Part shown: positions 41,062 to 54,294 of the stretch, piece by piece
How the letters are laid out: each line of letters opens with the position of its first letter
Position numbering within the stretch: position 1 is the first letter of the stretch
Assembly: GCA_901420285.1 (NCBI GenBank)
Contig: CABDVE010000001.1
Coordinates: 1,302,001-1,366,000, forward strand
DNA length: 64,000 nucleotides
Source: Stutzerimonas stutzeri
GTDB taxonomy: Bacteria > Pseudomonadota > Gammaproteobacteria > Enterobacterales > Pasteurellaceae
Reading direction: 5' to 3'
Notes under the pieces: model-generated
Database searches by the model: none
What the model was told of the DNA's origin: nothing
What the model saw: the letters and a program-made list of their open reading frames with translations, nothing else
Translations under genes and position numbers: made by a program

Positions 41062-41092
41062 AAGAAAAAAGGCTGGCAAAGCCAGCCTTTTC
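41062..41092 (-). terminator. thrS terminator
   Basis: AAGGCTGGC pairs with GCCAGCCTT around TTT, followed on the minus strand by TTTTTTCTT. A single 12-base repeat copy lies between this stem and thrS. Confidence 0.88.
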
Positions 41093-41099
41093 AATGCTT

Positions 41100-41111
41100 C
41101 AATGCGGTGCT
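41100..41111 (+). repeat. single intergenic copy of the 12-base repeat
   Basis: CTTCAATGCGGTGCTAAAAC lies 25 bases beyond the thrS stop codon, just before its terminator stem; no inverted partner. Confidence 0.85.
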
Positions 41112-41135
41112 AAAACCACTAGTGAAAGAAGAATT

Positions 41136-43067
41136 TTACTCTTCGTTTAACAATTTCAATTCACGGTTGCGAACTTGATTTTTCAAAATTTCCGCAAATT
41201 CTTCTACCGTAAATGTACCTAAATCCGTACCTTTACGAGTACGAACGGCAATTTTGCCTTCCGCCACTTCTTTATCACCACAAACGAGCATATAGGGCAC
41301 GCGACGTAAGGTGTGTTCACGGATTTTGAAACCCACTTTTTCGTTACGAATATCCGCTTTTACGCGTAAACCGGCATTAGAAAGGGTTTTCACCACCTTT
41401 TGCACATAGTCCGCTTGGCTATCGGTAATATTCATCACGATTGCTTGAGTCGGAGCTAACCAGGCCGGGAAAAAACCGGCGTATTCTTCGGTAATGATAC
41501 CGATGAAGCGTTCAATTGAACCTAAAATTGCACGGTGGATCATCACCGGTGTTTTACGATTATTGTCTTCCGCAACATAGGTTGCGTCTAAACGCCCTGG
41601 CAAGGCAAAGTCTAATTGCACCGTACCGCATTGCCATTCACGACCTAAGCAATCACGCAATGCAAACTCAATTTTCGGGCCATAGAAGGCGCCTTCGCCC
41701 TCTTGAATTTCATATTCAAGACCATTGTGTTTTAGTGCGTTGGCCAATCCGGTTTCCGCGCGATCCCACATTTCATCCGCGCCGATACGTTTTTCCGGAC
41801 GGGTTGAAAGTTTCACGTAAATATCAGTGAAGCCAAAAGTACTATAAATGTCGTAAACCATTTTAATACAGCTAGTTACTTCGCTTTCAATTTGGTCTTC
41901 AGTACAGAAAATGTGGGCATCATCTTGGGTAAAACCGCGCACACGCATTAAACCATGTAAAGAACCGGATGGTTCATTACGGTGGCAAGACCCGAATTCC
42001 GCCATACGGATCGGTAAATCACGGTAAGATTTCAAGCCTTGGTTAAAAATTTGAACGTGACCCGGGCAGTTCATTGGTTTAATCGCATATTCACGGTTTT
42101 CCGATTGGGTGGTGAACATTAAATCACCGTAGTTTTGCCAGTGCCCGGTTCTTTCCCACAACACGCGATCCATCATAAACGGACCTTTTACTTCTTGATA
42201 ATCGTACTCTTTTAATTTGGTCCGCACGAAGGTTTCAAGCTCACGGAAAATTGTCCAGCCGTCATTGTGCCAGAACACCATACCCGGCGCTTCTTCTTGC
42301 ATATGGTATAAATCTAACGCTTTACCGATTTTACGATGATCACGTTTTGCGGCCTCTTCTAAGCGTTGTAAGTATTCCGCTAATTGTTTTTTATCTGCCC
42401 AAGCTGTACCGTAGATACGTTGTAACATTTTATTTTTGCTGTCACCACGCCAGTACGCACCGGCAATTTTCATTAATTTAAAGTGATGGCAAAAACGCAT
42501 ATTAGGTACGTGCGGACCGCGGCACATATCGATATATTCTTGGTGATGATATAGCGCCGGCGTTGCGGTGCGTTCGATGTTTTCATCTAGGATCGCCATT
42601 TTGTACGGTTCACCGCGTTTTTCAAAGGTATCGCGCGCTTCTTGCCAACTGACGCGTTTTTTCACCACGTCATAATTGGTTTTCGCCAATTCCAACATGC
42701 GTTTTTCGATCGCGTCCAAATCTTCTTGGGTTAAAGAACGGTCTAAATCCACGTCATAGTAGAAGCCGTTTTCAATCGTTGGACCGATTGCCATTTTCAC
42801 ATCAGGGAATAATTGTTTGATTGCGTGACCAAGCAAGTGTGCGCAAGAGTGGCGGATAATTTCTAAACCGTCTTCATCTTTTGCGGTAATAATTTCTAAA
42901 GTTGCATCTTGCTCAATAATGTCACACGCATCACGACGTTCACCGTTTACGCGACCTGCAATGGTTGCTTTGGCAAGGCCTGCTCCGATATCTTGCGCCA
43001 CTTCAAGCACAGAAACAGGACGATCGAATTGACGTTGGGAACCGTCAGGTAAAGTAATAATTGGCAT
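41136..43067 (-). CDS. thrS: threonyl-tRNA synthetase
   Basis: Class II synthetase, 643 residues from the ATG at 43067 ([11 protein letters not shown]); the ten-codon extension is rejected because E. coli ThrS starts at the same MPxITLPDGS. N-terminal TGS and editing domains ([16 protein letters not shown] with zinc-type histidines), then the catalytic core with [25 protein letters not shown] (motif 2), the zinc cysteine and [13 protein letters not shown] (motif 3), and the anticodon-binding domain. No leader regulation could be resolved. Confidence 0.97.
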   Translation of the reverse strand: MPIITLPDGSQRQFDRPVSVLEVAQDIGAGLAKATIAGRVNGERRDACDIIEQDATLEIITAKDEDGLEIIRHSCAHLLGHAIKQLFPDVKMAIGPTIENGFYYDVDLDRSLTQEDLDAIEKRMLELAKTNYDVVKKRVSWQEARDTFEKRGEPYKMAILDENIERTATPALYHHQEYIDMCRGPHVPNMRFCHHFKLMKIAGAYWRGDSKNKMLQRIYGTAWADKKQLAEYLQRLEEAAKRDHRKIGKALDLYHMQEEAPGMVFWHNDGWTIFRELETFVRTKLKEYDYQEVKGPFMMDRVLWERTGHWQNYGDLMFTTQSENREYAIKPMNCPGHVQIFNQGLKSYRDLPIRMAEFGSCHRNEPSGSLHGLMRVRGFTQDDAHIFCTEDQIESEVTSCIKMVYDIYSTFGFTDIYVKLSTRPEKRIGADEMWDRAETGLANALKHNGLEYEIQEGEGAFYGPKIEFALRDCLGREWQCGTVQLDFALPGRLDATYVAEDNNRKTPVMIHRAILGSIERFIGIITEEYAGFFPAWLAPTQAIVMNITDSQADYVQKVVKTLSNAGLRVKADIRNEKVGFKIREHTLRRVPYMLVCGDKEVAEGKIAVRTRKGTDLGTFTVEEFAEILKNQVRNRELKLLNEE

Positions 43068-43197
43068 TGTTTTTTCCTTAATACAGTGGTCACCCATACG
43101 AAAGGTGACGTGTTCGTTTAAAAATTTTACAAAACTAACCGTACTTTTTCGCCGAATCCGCTTCGCTCCTACTATTGAACGGCAAAACTCGGGATAA

Positions 43198-43206
43198 AAG
43201 TGCGGT
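43198..43206 (+). repeat. classical uptake signal sequence core
   Basis: AAGTGCGGT in the 294-base gap between divergent thrS and azoR. Apart from this the gap is AT-rich promoter-type sequence with no further gene. Confidence 0.85.
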
Positions 43207-43361
43207 CGCGGATTTTATCATTTAATGTGTAGCTTGTTAAATCGTGCGCGCATATTTTCCGAAAACGAAAAAATACTTTTCGTAAATAAAACTTTATCTC
43301 TGAAAAATAATCGCTAGAATGAGCGCACTTTTTTACCCTCCATTATTTCAAAGGAAACAAG

Positions 43362-43946
43362 ATGAGCAACGTATTAGTCTTAAAATCCAGTATTCTTGCG
43401 GACAATTCTCAAAGCAACAAATTAGCCGATTATGCTATCGAAAAATTACAAGGCAATCACATCGTAGTACGTGATTTAGTGCAAAACCAATTACCACAAT
43501 TTAATGCAACGGCGGCAACAGCCGTACGCGGTGAACCAAAAACCGGTGAAGAAAAGCAACTTCTTGCGCTTTCTGACGAACTCGTTACCGAATTAAAAAC
43601 GGCGGATGTCGTTGTAATCGGAGCACCGATGTACAACTTAAATATCCCAACACAATTAAAAGCTTATTTCGATTTTATCGCACGTCCGCGTGTAACCTTT
43701 CAATATACTGAAAATGGTCCTCAAGGTTTATTAAAAGGCAAAAAGGCCATTGTGTTATGTACATTCGGAGGCTTATATGATGAAAAAAATATCGTTACTC
43801 AATATATGAAAGCGATTTTAGGCTTTGTGGGCATTACGGACGTGCAATTTGTCTATGCGCAAGGTATTGGCTTCGGTGCCGAAGCAATTGAGAAGGCAAT
43901 TCATCTCGCTAAAGTAGAAATCAACGATATTATCCGTTCACTTTAA
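43362..43946 (+). CDS. azoR: FMN-dependent NADH:quinone oxidoreductase / azoreductase
   Basis: 194-residue flavodoxin-fold enzyme that reduces quinones and azo dyes with NADH. Family elements: [18 protein letters not shown] (FMN phosphate loop), [28 protein letters not shown] and the [10 protein letters not shown] segment near residue 140. Ribosome binding site AAAGGAAACAAG. It is followed by its own terminator before the trp operon. Confidence 0.93.
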   Translation: MSNVLVLKSSILADNSQSNKLADYAIEKLQGNHIVVRDLVQNQLPQFNATAATAVRGEPKTGEEKQLLALSDELVTELKTADVVVIGAPMYNLNIPTQLKAYFDFIARPRVTFQYTENGPQGLLKGKKAIVLCTFGGLYDEKNIVTQYMKAILGFVGITDVQFVYAQGIGFGAEAIEKAIHLAKVEINDIIRSL

Positions 43947-43955
43947 TCTCTTTGT

Positions 43956-43988
43956 CGCAAAGCCATCCTTATGATGGCTTTATTTTTA
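43956..43988 (+). terminator. azoR terminator
   Basis: AAAGCCATCC and GGATGGCTTT-like arms (AAAGCCATC / GATGGCTTT) around CTTAT, followed by ATTTTTAAATTTT. Confidence 0.8.
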
Positions 43989-44004
43989 AATTTTGAAAAT
44001 CCGC

Positions 44005-44040
44005 TTGACTTATTCCTTTTGTACTAGTCTAATAGTACAA
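44005..44040 (+). promoter_or_regulatory. trpE promoter overlapped by a TrpR operator
   Basis: TTGACT (44005-44010) and TCTAAT (44028-44033) are 17 bases apart. The palindrome TTGTACTA-N6-TAGTACAA (44019-44040) covers the -10 box, as in the E. coli trp promoter, and matches the TrpR half-site GTACTAGT. No leader peptide with tandem Trp codons is present in the 22 bases before trpE, so control seems to be by repression alone. Confidence 0.85.
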
Positions 44041-44062
44041 AATTTCAAAAAAGGATTTCATT

Positions 44063-45622
44063 ATGTCACATCATGCTTTTATTGCGGTGACCACGCAACC
44101 GGTTCCTTACCATGCAGATACCACCGCAATTTTTAATACCCTTTGCAATCATCCCAATACGCTCCTCCTCGACTCCGCTGAAATCGGAAGCAAAAACAGT
44201 TTACAAAGTCTGATCTTAATTAACGCCGCAGTAAAAATTAGCTGTTTAGGTCACAACGTCACATTTAAAGCCTTAAACGCCAACGGCAAACAAGTTTTAA
44301 AAGAAATCCAGCCGATTTTAACCGCACTTACGCAATCAAAAGGCAGTGAAAGAGCGGTCAATTTTGACGATGAATTTTCTGTGGATTTTGCCCCGCTGGA
44401 TAATCAATTAGACGAAGACAGCAAACTCCAATCCGCGACAATTTTTGACGGTTTACGTGTGATTTCAAATCTTTATCAACACAGTCAAACGCCGGTATTC
44501 TTAGGCGGTTTGTTTGCTTATGATTTGGTCGCAAATTTTATTCCGATAAACGGGATTGCCTTAAAAGACGACGGCATTCATTGCCCGGATTACAGTTTTT
44601 ATCTTGCCGAACATCTCATTACGATTGATCACCAAAGCCAACAAGCCACGCTAAAAAGTTTTTGCTTTGCGCAAGAAGAACAAGTGAATGTGGCGAAAAC
44701 CGCCCTTTCCATCGCACAAAATTTAAAAAATATCGACAATGTGCTTTCGATTAAATCTGCTAGCGATGAAGTGAAAACCAATTTTGACGATCCGGAATTT
44801 ACCGGCATTGTGAAAGCCTTAAAATATCATATTAATATTGGCGATGTGTTCCAAATTGTGCCCTCTCGCCGTTTCTCTCTTGCTTGCCCGAATGCGCTCG
44901 CAAGTTACGCGCAACTTAAACAAAATAACCCAAGCCCTTATATGTTCTATATGAACGATGAAGAGTTTATTTTGTTCGGTGCCTCACCTGAAAGTGCGCT
45001 CAAATATGCGCCTGAAAATCGTCAATTGGAAATCTACCCGATTGCCGGCTCTCGACCGCGTGGTTTTGATGCTCATGGCAATATTGATGCGGAATTAGAC
45101 GCCCGTTTAGAACTTGAACTTCGTCTTGATCACAAAGAACAGGCAGAACATTTGATGTTGGTGGATTTGGCGCGTAACGACATCGCGCGCGTATGCCAAA
45201 GCGGTACGCGTAAAGTCGCTGAATTAATGCAGGTGGATCGCTATTCGCACATTATGCACTTGGTTTCACGCGTGGTTGGCAAACTTCGCCCTGAATTGGA
45301 CGCCCTTCACGCTTATCAAGCCTGTATGAATATGGGGACGCTTACCGGCGCACCGAAAATCAAAGCCATGCAGTTAATTTATCAGTTTGAGCAACAAAAA
45401 CGCCATAGCTACGGCGGCGCCGTGGGTTATCTCACATCAGACGGGCGTTTCGATACCTGTATCGTCATTCGTTCTGCCTTTGTGCAAAATGGCATTGCGC
45501 ATGTACAAGCCGGCTGTGGTGAAGTGTTGGATTCCGATCCGCAAATGGAAGCGGACGAAACCCGCCATAAAGCCGCTGCGGTATTAAAAGCCATTCGTCA
45601 AATCAATACACAAGCAAAATAA
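44063..45622 (+). CDS. trpE: anthranilate synthase component I
   Basis: 519-residue chorismate-using subunit; with TrpG it makes anthranilate. The tryptophan feedback element LLDSAEIGSK (LLES type) is near residue 31. The catalytic C-terminal half carries GDVFQIVPSRRF, SPYMFYMN, IAGSRPRG, LVDLARNDIARVC, YSHIMHLVSRVVG, GTLTGAPKIKAM and YGGAVGYL. One uptake core lies at 44321-44329. First gene of the TrpR-controlled operon. Confidence 0.97.
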   Translation: MSHHAFIAVTTQPVPYHADTTAIFNTLCNHPNTLLLDSAEIGSKNSLQSLILINAAVKISCLGHNVTFKALNANGKQVLKEIQPILTALTQSKGSERAVNFDDEFSVDFAPLDNQLDEDSKLQSATIFDGLRVISNLYQHSQTPVFLGGLFAYDLVANFIPINGIALKDDGIHCPDYSFYLAEHLITIDHQSQQATLKSFCFAQEEQVNVAKTALSIAQNLKNIDNVLSIKSASDEVKTNFDDPEFTGIVKALKYHINIGDVFQIVPSRRFSLACPNALASYAQLKQNNPSPYMFYMNDEEFILFGASPESALKYAPENRQLEIYPIAGSRPRGFDAHGNIDAELDARLELELRLDHKEQAEHLMLVDLARNDIARVCQSGTRKVAELMQVDRYSHIMHLVSRVVGKLRPELDALHAYQACMNMGTLTGAPKIKAMQLIYQFEQQKRHSYGGAVGYLTSDGRFDTCIVIRSAFVQNGIAHVQAGCGEVLDSDPQMEADETRHKAAAVLKAIRQINTQAK

Positions 45623-45634
45623 GGAAGGCAAATT

Positions 45635-46216
45635 ATGGCAAATATTCTTTTTTTAGATAACTTTGATTCCTTTACTTACAATCTTGTGGATCAATTCCGT
45701 GTGTTGGGGCACAACGTGAAAATTTACCGCAACGACTACGATTTGGATCAGCTGGTGAGCACCGCATTGAACACGCCCGACACCGTGCTCGCGCTCTCCC
45801 CCGGCCCCGGTACACCGGCAGAAGCAGGGATTTTATTGCCGTTGATTGAACGTTTGAAAAATCAGGTACCGATTATCGGCATTTGCTTAGGTCACCAAGC
45901 CTTAATTCAAGCCTTTGGTGGCAAAGTGGTACACGCCGGTGAAGTGCTACACGGTAAAGTTTCCCGAATCACACACGACAATGAAGCCATGTTTAAAGAT
46001 CTTGCCAACCCAATGCCGGTGGCGCGTTATCATTCCCTAATGGGGCAAGACTTACCACCAGAATTTATCGTGAACGCAGAATACAACGGCATTATTATGG
46101 CAATCCGCCACCGTGAATTACCGATCTGCGCCTTCCAATTCCACCCGGAAAGCATTTTAACCGTGCAAGGATCGCAGTTATTGCAACAATCGATTGAGTG
46201 GTTGTTGAATAGATAA
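45635..46216 (+). CDS. trpG: anthranilate synthase component II (glutamine amidotransferase)
   Basis: Class I amidotransferase supplying ammonia to TrpE. Triad C84 (GICLGHQ), H170 and E172 (FQFHPES). At 193 residues it is a stand-alone TrpG, not the TrpGD fusion of E. coli. Residues 41-45 (VSTAL) are encoded by a 12-base repeat copy (45758-45771). It is followed by a GC-rich palindromic repeat before the next gene. Confidence 0.96.
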   Translation: MANILFLDNFDSFTYNLVDQFRVLGHNVKIYRNDYDLDQLVSTALNTPDTVLALSPGPGTPAEAGILLPLIERLKNQVPIIGICLGHQALIQAFGGKVVHAGEVLHGKVSRITHDNEAMFKDLANPMPVARYHSLMGQDLPPEFIVNAEYNGIIMAIRHRELPICAFQFHPESILTVQGSQLLQQSIEWLLNR

Positions 46217-46681
<465 letters not shown>

Positions 46682-46697
46682 GAAAAAGGAATAATTT

Positions 46698-47699
46698 ATG
46701 CAGCACGACCAATTATTAGAACAACTTTATAACGGAAAAGCACTGGATAAAGCAGAAAGTGCGGTTATTTTTAATGCCATTATGCAAGGCGAATTGAATA
46801 ACGAACAAATCGCTGCCATGCTCATCGCTTTAAAAGTACGTGGCGCAACCATTGATGAAATCAGCGGCGCAGTTGAGGCTTCGTTAAAAAATGCGAAACC
46901 TTTCCCGCGCCCTGATTATCCTTTTGCAGATATTGTGGGCACCGGCGGCGATGGTCAAAACACCATTAATATTTCTACCGCAAGTTGTATTACCGCTGCC
47001 GCGATGGGCGCGAAAGTCGCAAAACACGGCAATCGCAGCGTTTCCAGTAAATCCGGTGCGAGTGATGTGCTTACCTCATTAGGTGTCAACGTCAACATTT
47101 CTCCTGAAACCGCACGTCAAGCCTTAGATGAAATTGGCGTCTGTTTCTTATTTGCACAGCAATATCATTCCGGTTTCCGCCATGTGGCACCGGTTCGCGC
47201 GGCGTTAAAAACACGCACGATTTTCAATATTCTCGGCCCGCTCATCAACCCGGCTCGCCCAAATTACAGCCTGCTTGGCGTGTATGCCCCTGAATTAGTT
47301 AAAACCTATGCGGAAACTGCCGTGGCATTAGGTCATGAACACACTTTTGTGGTGCACGGTTCCGGTTTGGACGAAGTAGCATTACATGGTGAAACGCAGG
47401 TGGCAGAAGTGAAAAATGGCAAAATCCACTACTTCACTTTAACCCCGGAAGATTTCGGCTTGAAAACGCAATCCCTTGAAAGCTTACGTGGTGGCGAACC
47501 GCAAGAAAATGCCCAAATGCTGACCGCACTTTTACAAGGCAAAGGCAAACCAGAACACGCCAATGCCGTAGCGGCGAATACCGCGTTATTGCTTAAATTG
47601 TTTGGTCATCAAGATCTTAAACAAAATACGCAAAACGTGTTGGAAACCTTGGCAAGTGGTAAGGCATTTGAGACATTGCAGAAATTGACGCAGTATTAA
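46698..47699 (+). CDS. trpD: anthranilate phosphoribosyltransferase
   Basis: Transfers phosphoribose from PRPP to anthranilate. 333 residues with [15 protein letters not shown] (PRPP loop), [17 protein letters not shown] and [13 protein letters not shown]. Separate from TrpG, unlike the E. coli fusion. Uptake cores at 46757 and 47523. A 197-base AT-rich gap and glf separate it from trpCF. Confidence 0.96.
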   Translation: MQHDQLLEQLYNGKALDKAESAVIFNAIMQGELNNEQIAAMLIALKVRGATIDEISGAVEASLKNAKPFPRPDYPFADIVGTGGDGQNTINISTASCITAAAMGAKVAKHGNRSVSSKSGASDVLTSLGVNVNISPETARQALDEIGVCFLFAQQYHSGFRHVAPVRAALKTRTIFNILGPLINPARPNYSLLGVYAPELVKTYAETAVALGHEHTFVVHGSGLDEVALHGETQVAEVKNGKIHYFTLTPEDFGLKTQSLESLRGGEPQENAQMLTALLQGKGKPEHANAVAANTALLLKLFGHQDLKQNTQNVLETLASGKAFETLQKLTQY

Positions 47700-47890
47700 T
47701 TTGTACAGGTTATCGCAGAAATCTTGAGCTTGAAAATAGCGCCTTTGAATTGAAATGGAAACAATATACTGTTGTAAATTATTTAAACCTCACCATAAAA
47801 TTTAAGAAAAAAGTTAAGATCGCTTGTTTTTGCACCACCCACACTTTAGCGGGCGAATTCTGGAAAAAACAATTTAAAATAAAAAGGTAA

Positions 47891-49048
<1,158 letters not shown>

Positions 49049-49128
49049 ATGGACGGCGCATATTAGTAATATTCACTACACCTTAATTATTTATTAATCG
49101 TTTTACAATTTAAATTAAAGTTATAAAA

Positions 49129-50562
49129 ATGATCACCCAAGACTTCTCCAAACCTATTGATTCCGCCACCGTGTTGCAAAAAATCGTTCTCGATAAAGCC
49201 GCGTGGATAAAAGCCAAAGAAGCGTCATTTCCGCTTTCGGCATTTCAAAAAAACATCACAAAATCCAACCGCTCTTTTTATGATGCGTTGGCAAAAGGTT
49301 CTCATACAAAGCCGGTTTATATTTTGGAATGTAAAAAAGCCTCCCCTTCTAAAGGGCTGATTCGTTCAGAATTTAACTTAGAAGAAATCGCCAACGTGTA
49401 TAAACATTACGCATCCGCCATTTCTGTTTTGACTGACGAAAAATACTTCCAAGGGAATTTTGAATTTTTGCCACAGGTGCGCAATATCGTCAGCCAGCCG
49501 GTGCTGTGCAAAGATTTTATGATTAGCGAATATCAGGTTTATCTCGCACGTTACTATCAAGCCGATGCGATTTTGCTCATGCTTTCCGTGGTGAATGATG
49601 AAACCTATCGCGTGCTTGCCGATCTTGCCCACTCCTTAGGCATGGGCGTGCTGACCGAAACCAGCAACGAAGAAGAATTTGAACGCGCTCTTGCGCTCGG
49701 TGCAAAAATTATCGGTGTGAATAATCGTGATTTACATGATTTAAGCGTGGATTTAAATCGCGTAGTGAAACTCACGGAAAAATATGCCGATCGCATTCCT
49801 GCTGATGTGCGTATTATCAGCGAATCGGGCATTTACAATCACCGCCAAGTTCGTCAATTACAAAAAGTTGCGCACGGATTTTTAATCGGCAGCAGTTTAA
49901 TGGGAAGTCGTGATTTAAATAATGCGGTTCGCGCCGTGATTTTCGGGGAAAACAAAGTATGCGGTTTAACGCGCGCGCAAGATGTCAAAACCGTTTACGA
50001 AAACGGTGCACTTTACGGCGGATTAATCTTCGTCGAACATTCCAAACGTTGCGTGAGTTTACGTCAAGCACAAGAACTTGTGACAGCAGCGCCCCTTCGT
50101 TTTGTGGGCGTATTTCAGAATCAAGAAATTGATTTTATTGTGAAAATCGCCCAGCAATTACAACTTTACGCGGTGCAGCTACATGGCTCGGAGAGCACCG
50201 AATTCAGCACCGCATTGAAAGCCCGATTAGGAGGCCTCTGTCAAATTTGGAAAGCGGTTTCGGTGAATACAGAAACCAAAAACGCGATTGATTTTGCCGA
50301 TGATTTGAATGTCGAGCGTTACGTCTTCGACAGTCAAACCGCCGGACAACAAGGCGGCACCGGCAAAACATTCGATTGGTCGCTGATTCCTGAAAACTTA
50401 AAAAGCAAAATTATTTTGGCCGGAGGAATTTCGCCGGATAATGTAGAGCAAGCCATTCAGCAAGGTTGCTTAGGTGTGGATCTGAACTCCGGCGTAGAGA
50501 GTTCGCCAGGTATAAAAGACAAAACCCAAATACATTTAGTTTTTCAGAAAATTTTCGCTTAA
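49129..50562 (+). CDS. trpCF: bifunctional indole-3-glycerol phosphate synthase / phosphoribosylanthranilate isomerase
   Basis: Fused TrpC-TrpF of 477 residues. The TrpC barrel (about 1-255) has [31 protein letters not shown] and [11 protein letters not shown]; the TrpF barrel (about 258-477) has [21 protein letters not shown] and [11 protein letters not shown] 12-base repeat copy at 50206-50219 encodes FSTALKA; a second, shorter STEF unit precedes it. Closes the first trp operon. Confidence 0.96.
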   Translation: MITQDFSKPIDSATVLQKIVLDKAAWIKAKEASFPLSAFQKNITKSNRSFYDALAKGSHTKPVYILECKKASPSKGLIRSEFNLEEIANVYKHYASAISVLTDEKYFQGNFEFLPQVRNIVSQPVLCKDFMISEYQVYLARYYQADAILLMLSVVNDETYRVLADLAHSLGMGVLTETSNEEEFERALALGAKIIGVNNRDLHDLSVDLNRVVKLTEKYADRIPADVRIISESGIYNHRQVRQLQKVAHGFLIGSSLMGSRDLNNAVRAVIFGENKVCGLTRAQDVKTVYENGALYGGLIFVEHSKRCVSLRQAQELVTAAPLRFVGVFQNQEIDFIVKIAQQLQLYAVQLHGSESTEFSTALKARLGGLCQIWKAVSVNTETKNAIDFADDLNVERYVFDSQTAGQQGGTGKTFDWSLIPENLKSKIILAGGISPDNVEQAIQQGCLGVDLNSGVESSPGIKDKTQIHLVFQKIFA

Positions 50563-50611
50563 ATCGCATTTGAATATTTACTGAAAGAAATTAACGAATT
50601 TGTTGAACTCT

Positions 50612-50657
50612 CAAAATAGCACCGCATTGGAAGCAATTTCAATGCGGTGCTATTTTA
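50612..50657 (+). terminator. inverted pair of the 12-base repeat; trp operon terminator
   Basis: AAAATAGCACCGCATTG (50614-50630 region) pairs without mismatch with CAATGCGGTGCTATTTT (50640-50656) around about ten bases, and ends in T and A-rich sequence, 55 bases after trpCF. Confidence 0.8.
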
Positions 50658-50796
50658 AGAGTTCGATAAGAAAGAAATTATTTTGGACAAGCTTTTTATC
50701 ATTTGTTGAATATTTTATGCAAATAACAATTAATCGCATTTATGCCGACATTTTATTTACAATTTGAACATATTTTTTACAAAATATGTTTTTTTC

Positions 50797-50838
50797 GTGA
50801 TAACGATCAAATTTTTTATAATTAAATGCATATATCAT
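50797..50838 (+). promoter_or_regulatory. FNR-type class II promoter of the hyb operon
   Basis: GTGAT-AACG-ATCAA (50797-50810) is one base from the FNR consensus TTGAT-N4-ATCAA. A -10 box TATCAT (50833-50838) lies so that the FNR site centres at about -41.5, the classical activating position. A nearer TATAAT at 50817 has the wrong spacing for this. Anaerobic induction of hydrogenase 2 is the expected result. Confidence 0.75.
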
Positions 50839-50880
50839 TTTGCAATGGCCATAAAAAATGTGTGTCTTTGGAGTGATACT

Positions 50881-52032
50881 ATGAACAATAACGAAGGCGT
50901 TTTTTCTGCTCTTGCGGATATTTCTCGCCGTGATTTTATGAAATTATGTACCGCACTTGCAGCAACGATGGGCTTAAGCTCAAAGGCCGGTGCGGAAATG
51001 ACCGCGGCGATGACTTCGCCTTCACGTCCTCCTGTGTTGTGGATTGGCGCGCAAGAATGTACCGGTTGTACAGAATCACTATTACGCGCAACCCACCCTA
51101 CCGTAGAAAATCTCGTGTTAGATTTGATTTCCCTTGAATACCATGAAGTGCTTTCAGCAGCATTTGGCGAACAGGCGGAAGAAAACAAACACAATGCAAT
51201 TCATAAATATCACGGTAAATATGTACTTGTGGTAGATGGTTCGATTCCATTAAAAGACGGCGGTATTTATTGCATGGTCGCCGGAAAACCTATCGTCGAA
51301 CATATCCGCGAGGCGGCAAAAGGCGCGGCGGCAGTGATTGCAATCGGTTCTTGTGCCGCGTGGGGTGGCGTACCTTCAACCGGCGGCAATCCGACCGGTG
51401 CAGTAAGTCTTGCAGAATGTTTACCAAAAGGTACACCGATTATCAATATTCCGGGCTGTCCGCCAAATCCTCACAATTTCTTAGCAACCGTTGCTTACAT
51501 TATCACTTATAAAAAATTACCGGCAATGGATAAGTTAAACCGTCCGTTGTTTGCCTATGATCGTTTAATTCATGAGAACTGCTACCGTCGGCCACATTTC
51601 GATGCGGGGCGTTTTGCTAAAGAGTTTGGCGATTACGGGCATCGTCACGGTTGGTGTTTGTATCACCTAGGCTGTAAAGGGCCGGAAACCTACGGCAACT
51701 GCTCTACTCTTGAGTTCTGCGATGTGGGCGGCAATAACTGGCCGGTGGGAATAGGCCATCCTTGTTATGGCTGTAACGATAAAGGTATTGGTTTTACTAA
51801 AGGTATTTTCCAGTTGGCCAATGTTGAAAATCCAACACCGCGCGTTGAAAAACCGGATGTCAATAATACGGAAGGCGAAGGTGCAAGCATGACCGCTATT
51901 GCGTTATTAGGTGGCGCAGCAGCCATTCTTGCCGGCGTGAGCGTAGTGACGTTGCGTGAACTCAGCATCCAACATAACGCACGCAAAAAAGCCAATGCGG
52001 AACAAAACGAACGCCAACATACAGGTAAATAA
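50881..52032 (+). CDS. hybO: hydrogenase 2 small subunit HybO
   Basis: Electron-transfer subunit of a periplasm-facing [NiFe] uptake hydrogenase. Start at 50881 gives a Tat signal SRRDFMKL (15-22) as in E. coli; the longer frame back to 50764 crosses the promoter. Cluster ligands are seen in [43 protein letters not shown] and HPCYGCND. A hydrophobic C-terminal helix (about 340-362) anchors it. 383 residues, with GGAGTG as ribosome binding site. The stop overlaps hybA. Confidence 0.96.
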   Translation: MNNNEGVFSALADISRRDFMKLCTALAATMGLSSKAGAEMTAAMTSPSRPPVLWIGAQECTGCTESLLRATHPTVENLVLDLISLEYHEVLSAAFGEQAEENKHNAIHKYHGKYVLVVDGSIPLKDGGIYCMVAGKPIVEHIREAAKGAAAVIAIGSCAAWGGVPSTGGNPTGAVSLAECLPKGTPIINIPGCPPNPHNFLATVAYIITYKKLPAMDKLNRPLFAYDRLIHENCYRRPHFDAGRFAKEFGDYGHRHGWCLYHLGCKGPETYGNCSTLEFCDVGGNNWPVGIGHPCYGCNDKGIGFTKGIFQLANVENPTPRVEKPDVNNTEGEGASMTAIALLGGAAAILAGVSVVTLRELSIQHNARKKANAEQNERQHTGK

Positions 52033-53075
52033 TGATGGATAGACGAAAATTTCTTAAAGCCGGTGTGCTTGGGGGAATCGCCTCTTCTTTGCCTGTATCC
52101 AATGCACAAGCAACAGAAGCTGTTGAGCCCATTCCCGGTGCGCTCGGTATGCTTTATGACTCCACGCTTTGTGTCGGCTGCCAAGCTTGCGTAGCGGAAT
52201 GTCAGCAAGTAAATAGTATGCCGGTGAATCCGAAAGGTGAGCAAATTTGGTCAAATAATGACAAACTCACTCCCTTCACTCGTAATATCATTCAAGTTTG
52301 GTCAGACGGCGACGGACAAAATAAAGACCAAACGGAAAACGGTTACGCTTATGTGAAAAAACAATGCATGCATTGTGTCGATCCGAACTGCGTGGCGGTT
52401 TGCCCCGTTCAAGCTCTCACTAAGGACCCGAAAACCGGTATCGTGAAATACGATCCGGATATTTGCACCGGTTGTCGTTATTGCATGGTGGGTTGCCCGT
52501 TTGATGTACCGAAATATGATTACGACAATCCATTCGGTCAAATCAGCAAATGTGAACTTTGCAACCAAAAAGGCGTGGAACGCTTAGACAAAGGCGAATT
52601 GCCGGGTTGCTGTCATGTTTGTCCAACCGGTGCGATTATCTTCGGTACACGCGAAGAACTATTGGCCGAAGCCAAACGTCGTTTAACGTTGTTACGCGGT
52701 AGCCAATATGATTATCCGCGCCAACACGTGAACAGCAACGATAAATATCGCGCCACCGTACCGGCTTATCAATTCCACGTTTACGGTGAAAAAGAAGGTG
52801 GTGGTACTCAAGTACTTGCATTAAGCGGTGTGCCGTTTACTAATCTTGGCTTACCGGAATTAGATGAAGTCGCGACCGGTTCTCGCGCAGCTCACTTACA
52901 ACACTTCTTATATCGTGGTTTAGCGCTACCGTTAGTAGCCCTTGCCGGCCTTACCTTTATGACTTATAAAAATATGCATGGCGATAAAATCGCCGAACGT
53001 ATCGCCAAACAAAAAGAAGCGATGCGTCAAGCTCGTAAAGAAATTGAAGAAGCGGAGGACGAACATCATGAGTAA
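52032..53075 (+). CDS. hybA: hydrogenase 2 ferredoxin-type subunit HybA
   Basis: Periplasmic iron-sulfur protein that passes electrons from HybO to HybB. Twin-arginine start ([11 protein letters not shown]; the second ATG at 52035 is equally good), then four cysteine clusters: [37 protein letters not shown] and CELCNQKG...CCHVCP. A C-terminal membrane helix lies at about 300-318. 347 residues, and it overlaps hybO by one base and hybB by eight. Confidence 0.95.
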   Translation: MMDRRKFLKAGVLGGIASSLPVSNAQATEAVEPIPGALGMLYDSTLCVGCQACVAECQQVNSMPVNPKGEQIWSNNDKLTPFTRNIIQVWSDGDGQNKDQTENGYAYVKKQCMHCVDPNCVAVCPVQALTKDPKTGIVKYDPDICTGCRYCMVGCPFDVPKYDYDNPFGQISKCELCNQKGVERLDKGELPGCCHVCPTGAIIFGTREELLAEAKRRLTLLRGSQYDYPRQHVNSNDKYRATVPAYQFHVYGEKEGGGTQVLALSGVPFTNLGLPELDEVATGSRAAHLQHFLYRGLALPLVALAGLTFMTYKNMHGDKIAERIAKQKEAMRQARKEIEEAEDEHHE

Positions 53076-54294
53076 TCCACGTCCGGTGGGCGGTCGTCTG
53101 ATTTCTGCCGCCATTTTGTTTTTTGCGCCGTTGGCCATTATCTGCATATTGCTCATTCTAAAACGTCTGGTATTCGGTATCGGATCCGTCACCGCATTGA
53201 ACGGTGGTTATCCTTGGGGTTTATGGATCGCTTTCGACTTATTGGTCGGTACCGGTTTTGCTTGTGGCGGTTGGGCATTAGCTTGGACGGTTTATATTTT
53301 CAATAAAGGAAAATATCACGGTCTTGTTCGTCCCGCGCTGTTAGCCAGCTTATTCGGTTATTCTCTTGGTGGTTTATCCATTACCATTGATATGGGTCGT
53401 TATTGGCATTTACCGTATTTCTATGTGCCGGGGCAATTCAACACAAATTCCGTGTTATTTGAAACCGCATTCTGTATGACCATCTACATCTGCGTGGTGA
53501 CATTAGAATTTGCGCCGGTATGGCTCGGTTTCTTTGGTTTGAAAAAATGGTTTGACAAACTCAACAAAGTGATGTTTTTCATTATTGCCTTGGGCGCCTT
53601 GTTACCGATGATGCACCAATCTTCCATGGGGTCATTAATGATTGTTGCGGGTCATAAAGTGCATGATGTATGGCAAAGCTATGAGTTATTGCCGATTCTC
53701 TCTTTACTCACCGCCTTTATTATGGGCTTTTCCATTGTGATTTTTGAAGGTTCATTGGTAAAAGCCGGTCTTGCAGGTAAAACCCCGGATGAACGTCATT
53801 TATTTACTCAATTAGCACGGGTAACTGCCGGTTTAATTTTCTGTTTCTTAGCTGTACGTTTCGGCGAATTGATTTACCACAATAAACTTCATTTGGTCTT
53901 CGGCTTTGATAAATTGAACAAATTCGAAGCGTGGATGTTCTGGATGGAAGTTTGGTTAATGGTATTACCGTTACTCACCCTTTTCCTTGGCGAGAAAAAA
54001 TCCGATTCCCGTTGGTTATTTATTTCAGCATTGAGTATGTTACTTGGCGCCGCATTATGGCGGATGAACTATTCGCTGATTATGTACGATCCGGGTAATG
54101 GCTATAAATATTTTCCTTCAGCCGAAGAATTATTAATTTCAATCGGTTTTGTATCCATTGAAGTCTGTGCCTATATTTTAATTATCCGTTTATTCCCTGT
54201 TCTTCCTGTTTTCAAAGAAAAACATACAGAGGATTCCGAAAAAATTATTGCCGAAAAAACGGCATTCAGTAAAAAAATGAGTGGAGCTGAATAA
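53068..54294 (+). CDS. hybB: hydrogenase 2 membrane subunit HybB (NrfD family)
   Basis: Quinone-reactive integral membrane protein, 408 residues with about ten hydrophobic helices. The start at 53068 ([11 protein letters not shown]) overlaps the hybA stop (ATGAGTAA); the longer frame is antisense-like read-through of hybA. Family landmarks are [19 protein letters not shown] and FACGGWALA. Takes electrons from HybA to the menaquinone pool and has been linked to proton movement in E. coli hydrogenase 2. Confidence 0.94.
   Translation: MSNPRPVGGRLISAAILFFAPLAIICILLILKRLVFGIGSVTALNGGYPWGLWIAFDLLVGTGFACGGWALAWTVYIFNKGKYHGLVRPALLASLFGYSLGGLSITIDMGRYWHLPYFYVPGQFNTNSVLFETAFCMTIYICVVTLEFAPVWLGFFGLKKWFDKLNKVMFFIIALGALLPMMHQSSMGSLMIVAGHKVHDVWQSYELLPILSLLTAFIMGFSIVIFEGSLVKAGLAGKTPDERHLFTQLARVTAGLIFCFLAVRFGELIYHNKLHLVFGFDKLNKFEAWMFWMEVWLMVLPLLTLFLGEKKSDSRWLFISALSMLLGAALWRMNYSLIMYDPGNGYKYFPSAEELLISIGFVSIEVCAYILIIRLFPVLPVFKEKHTEDSEKIIAEKTAFSKKMSGAE

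Noticed and set aside
44041-44062. trp leader peptide and attenuator
   Set aside because: The space between the operator and trpE is about 22 bases and contains no small frame with Trp codons.
50764-50880. 39-codon N-terminal extension of hybO
   Set aside because: It covers the FNR-type promoter and would place a hydrophobic segment before the Tat signal.
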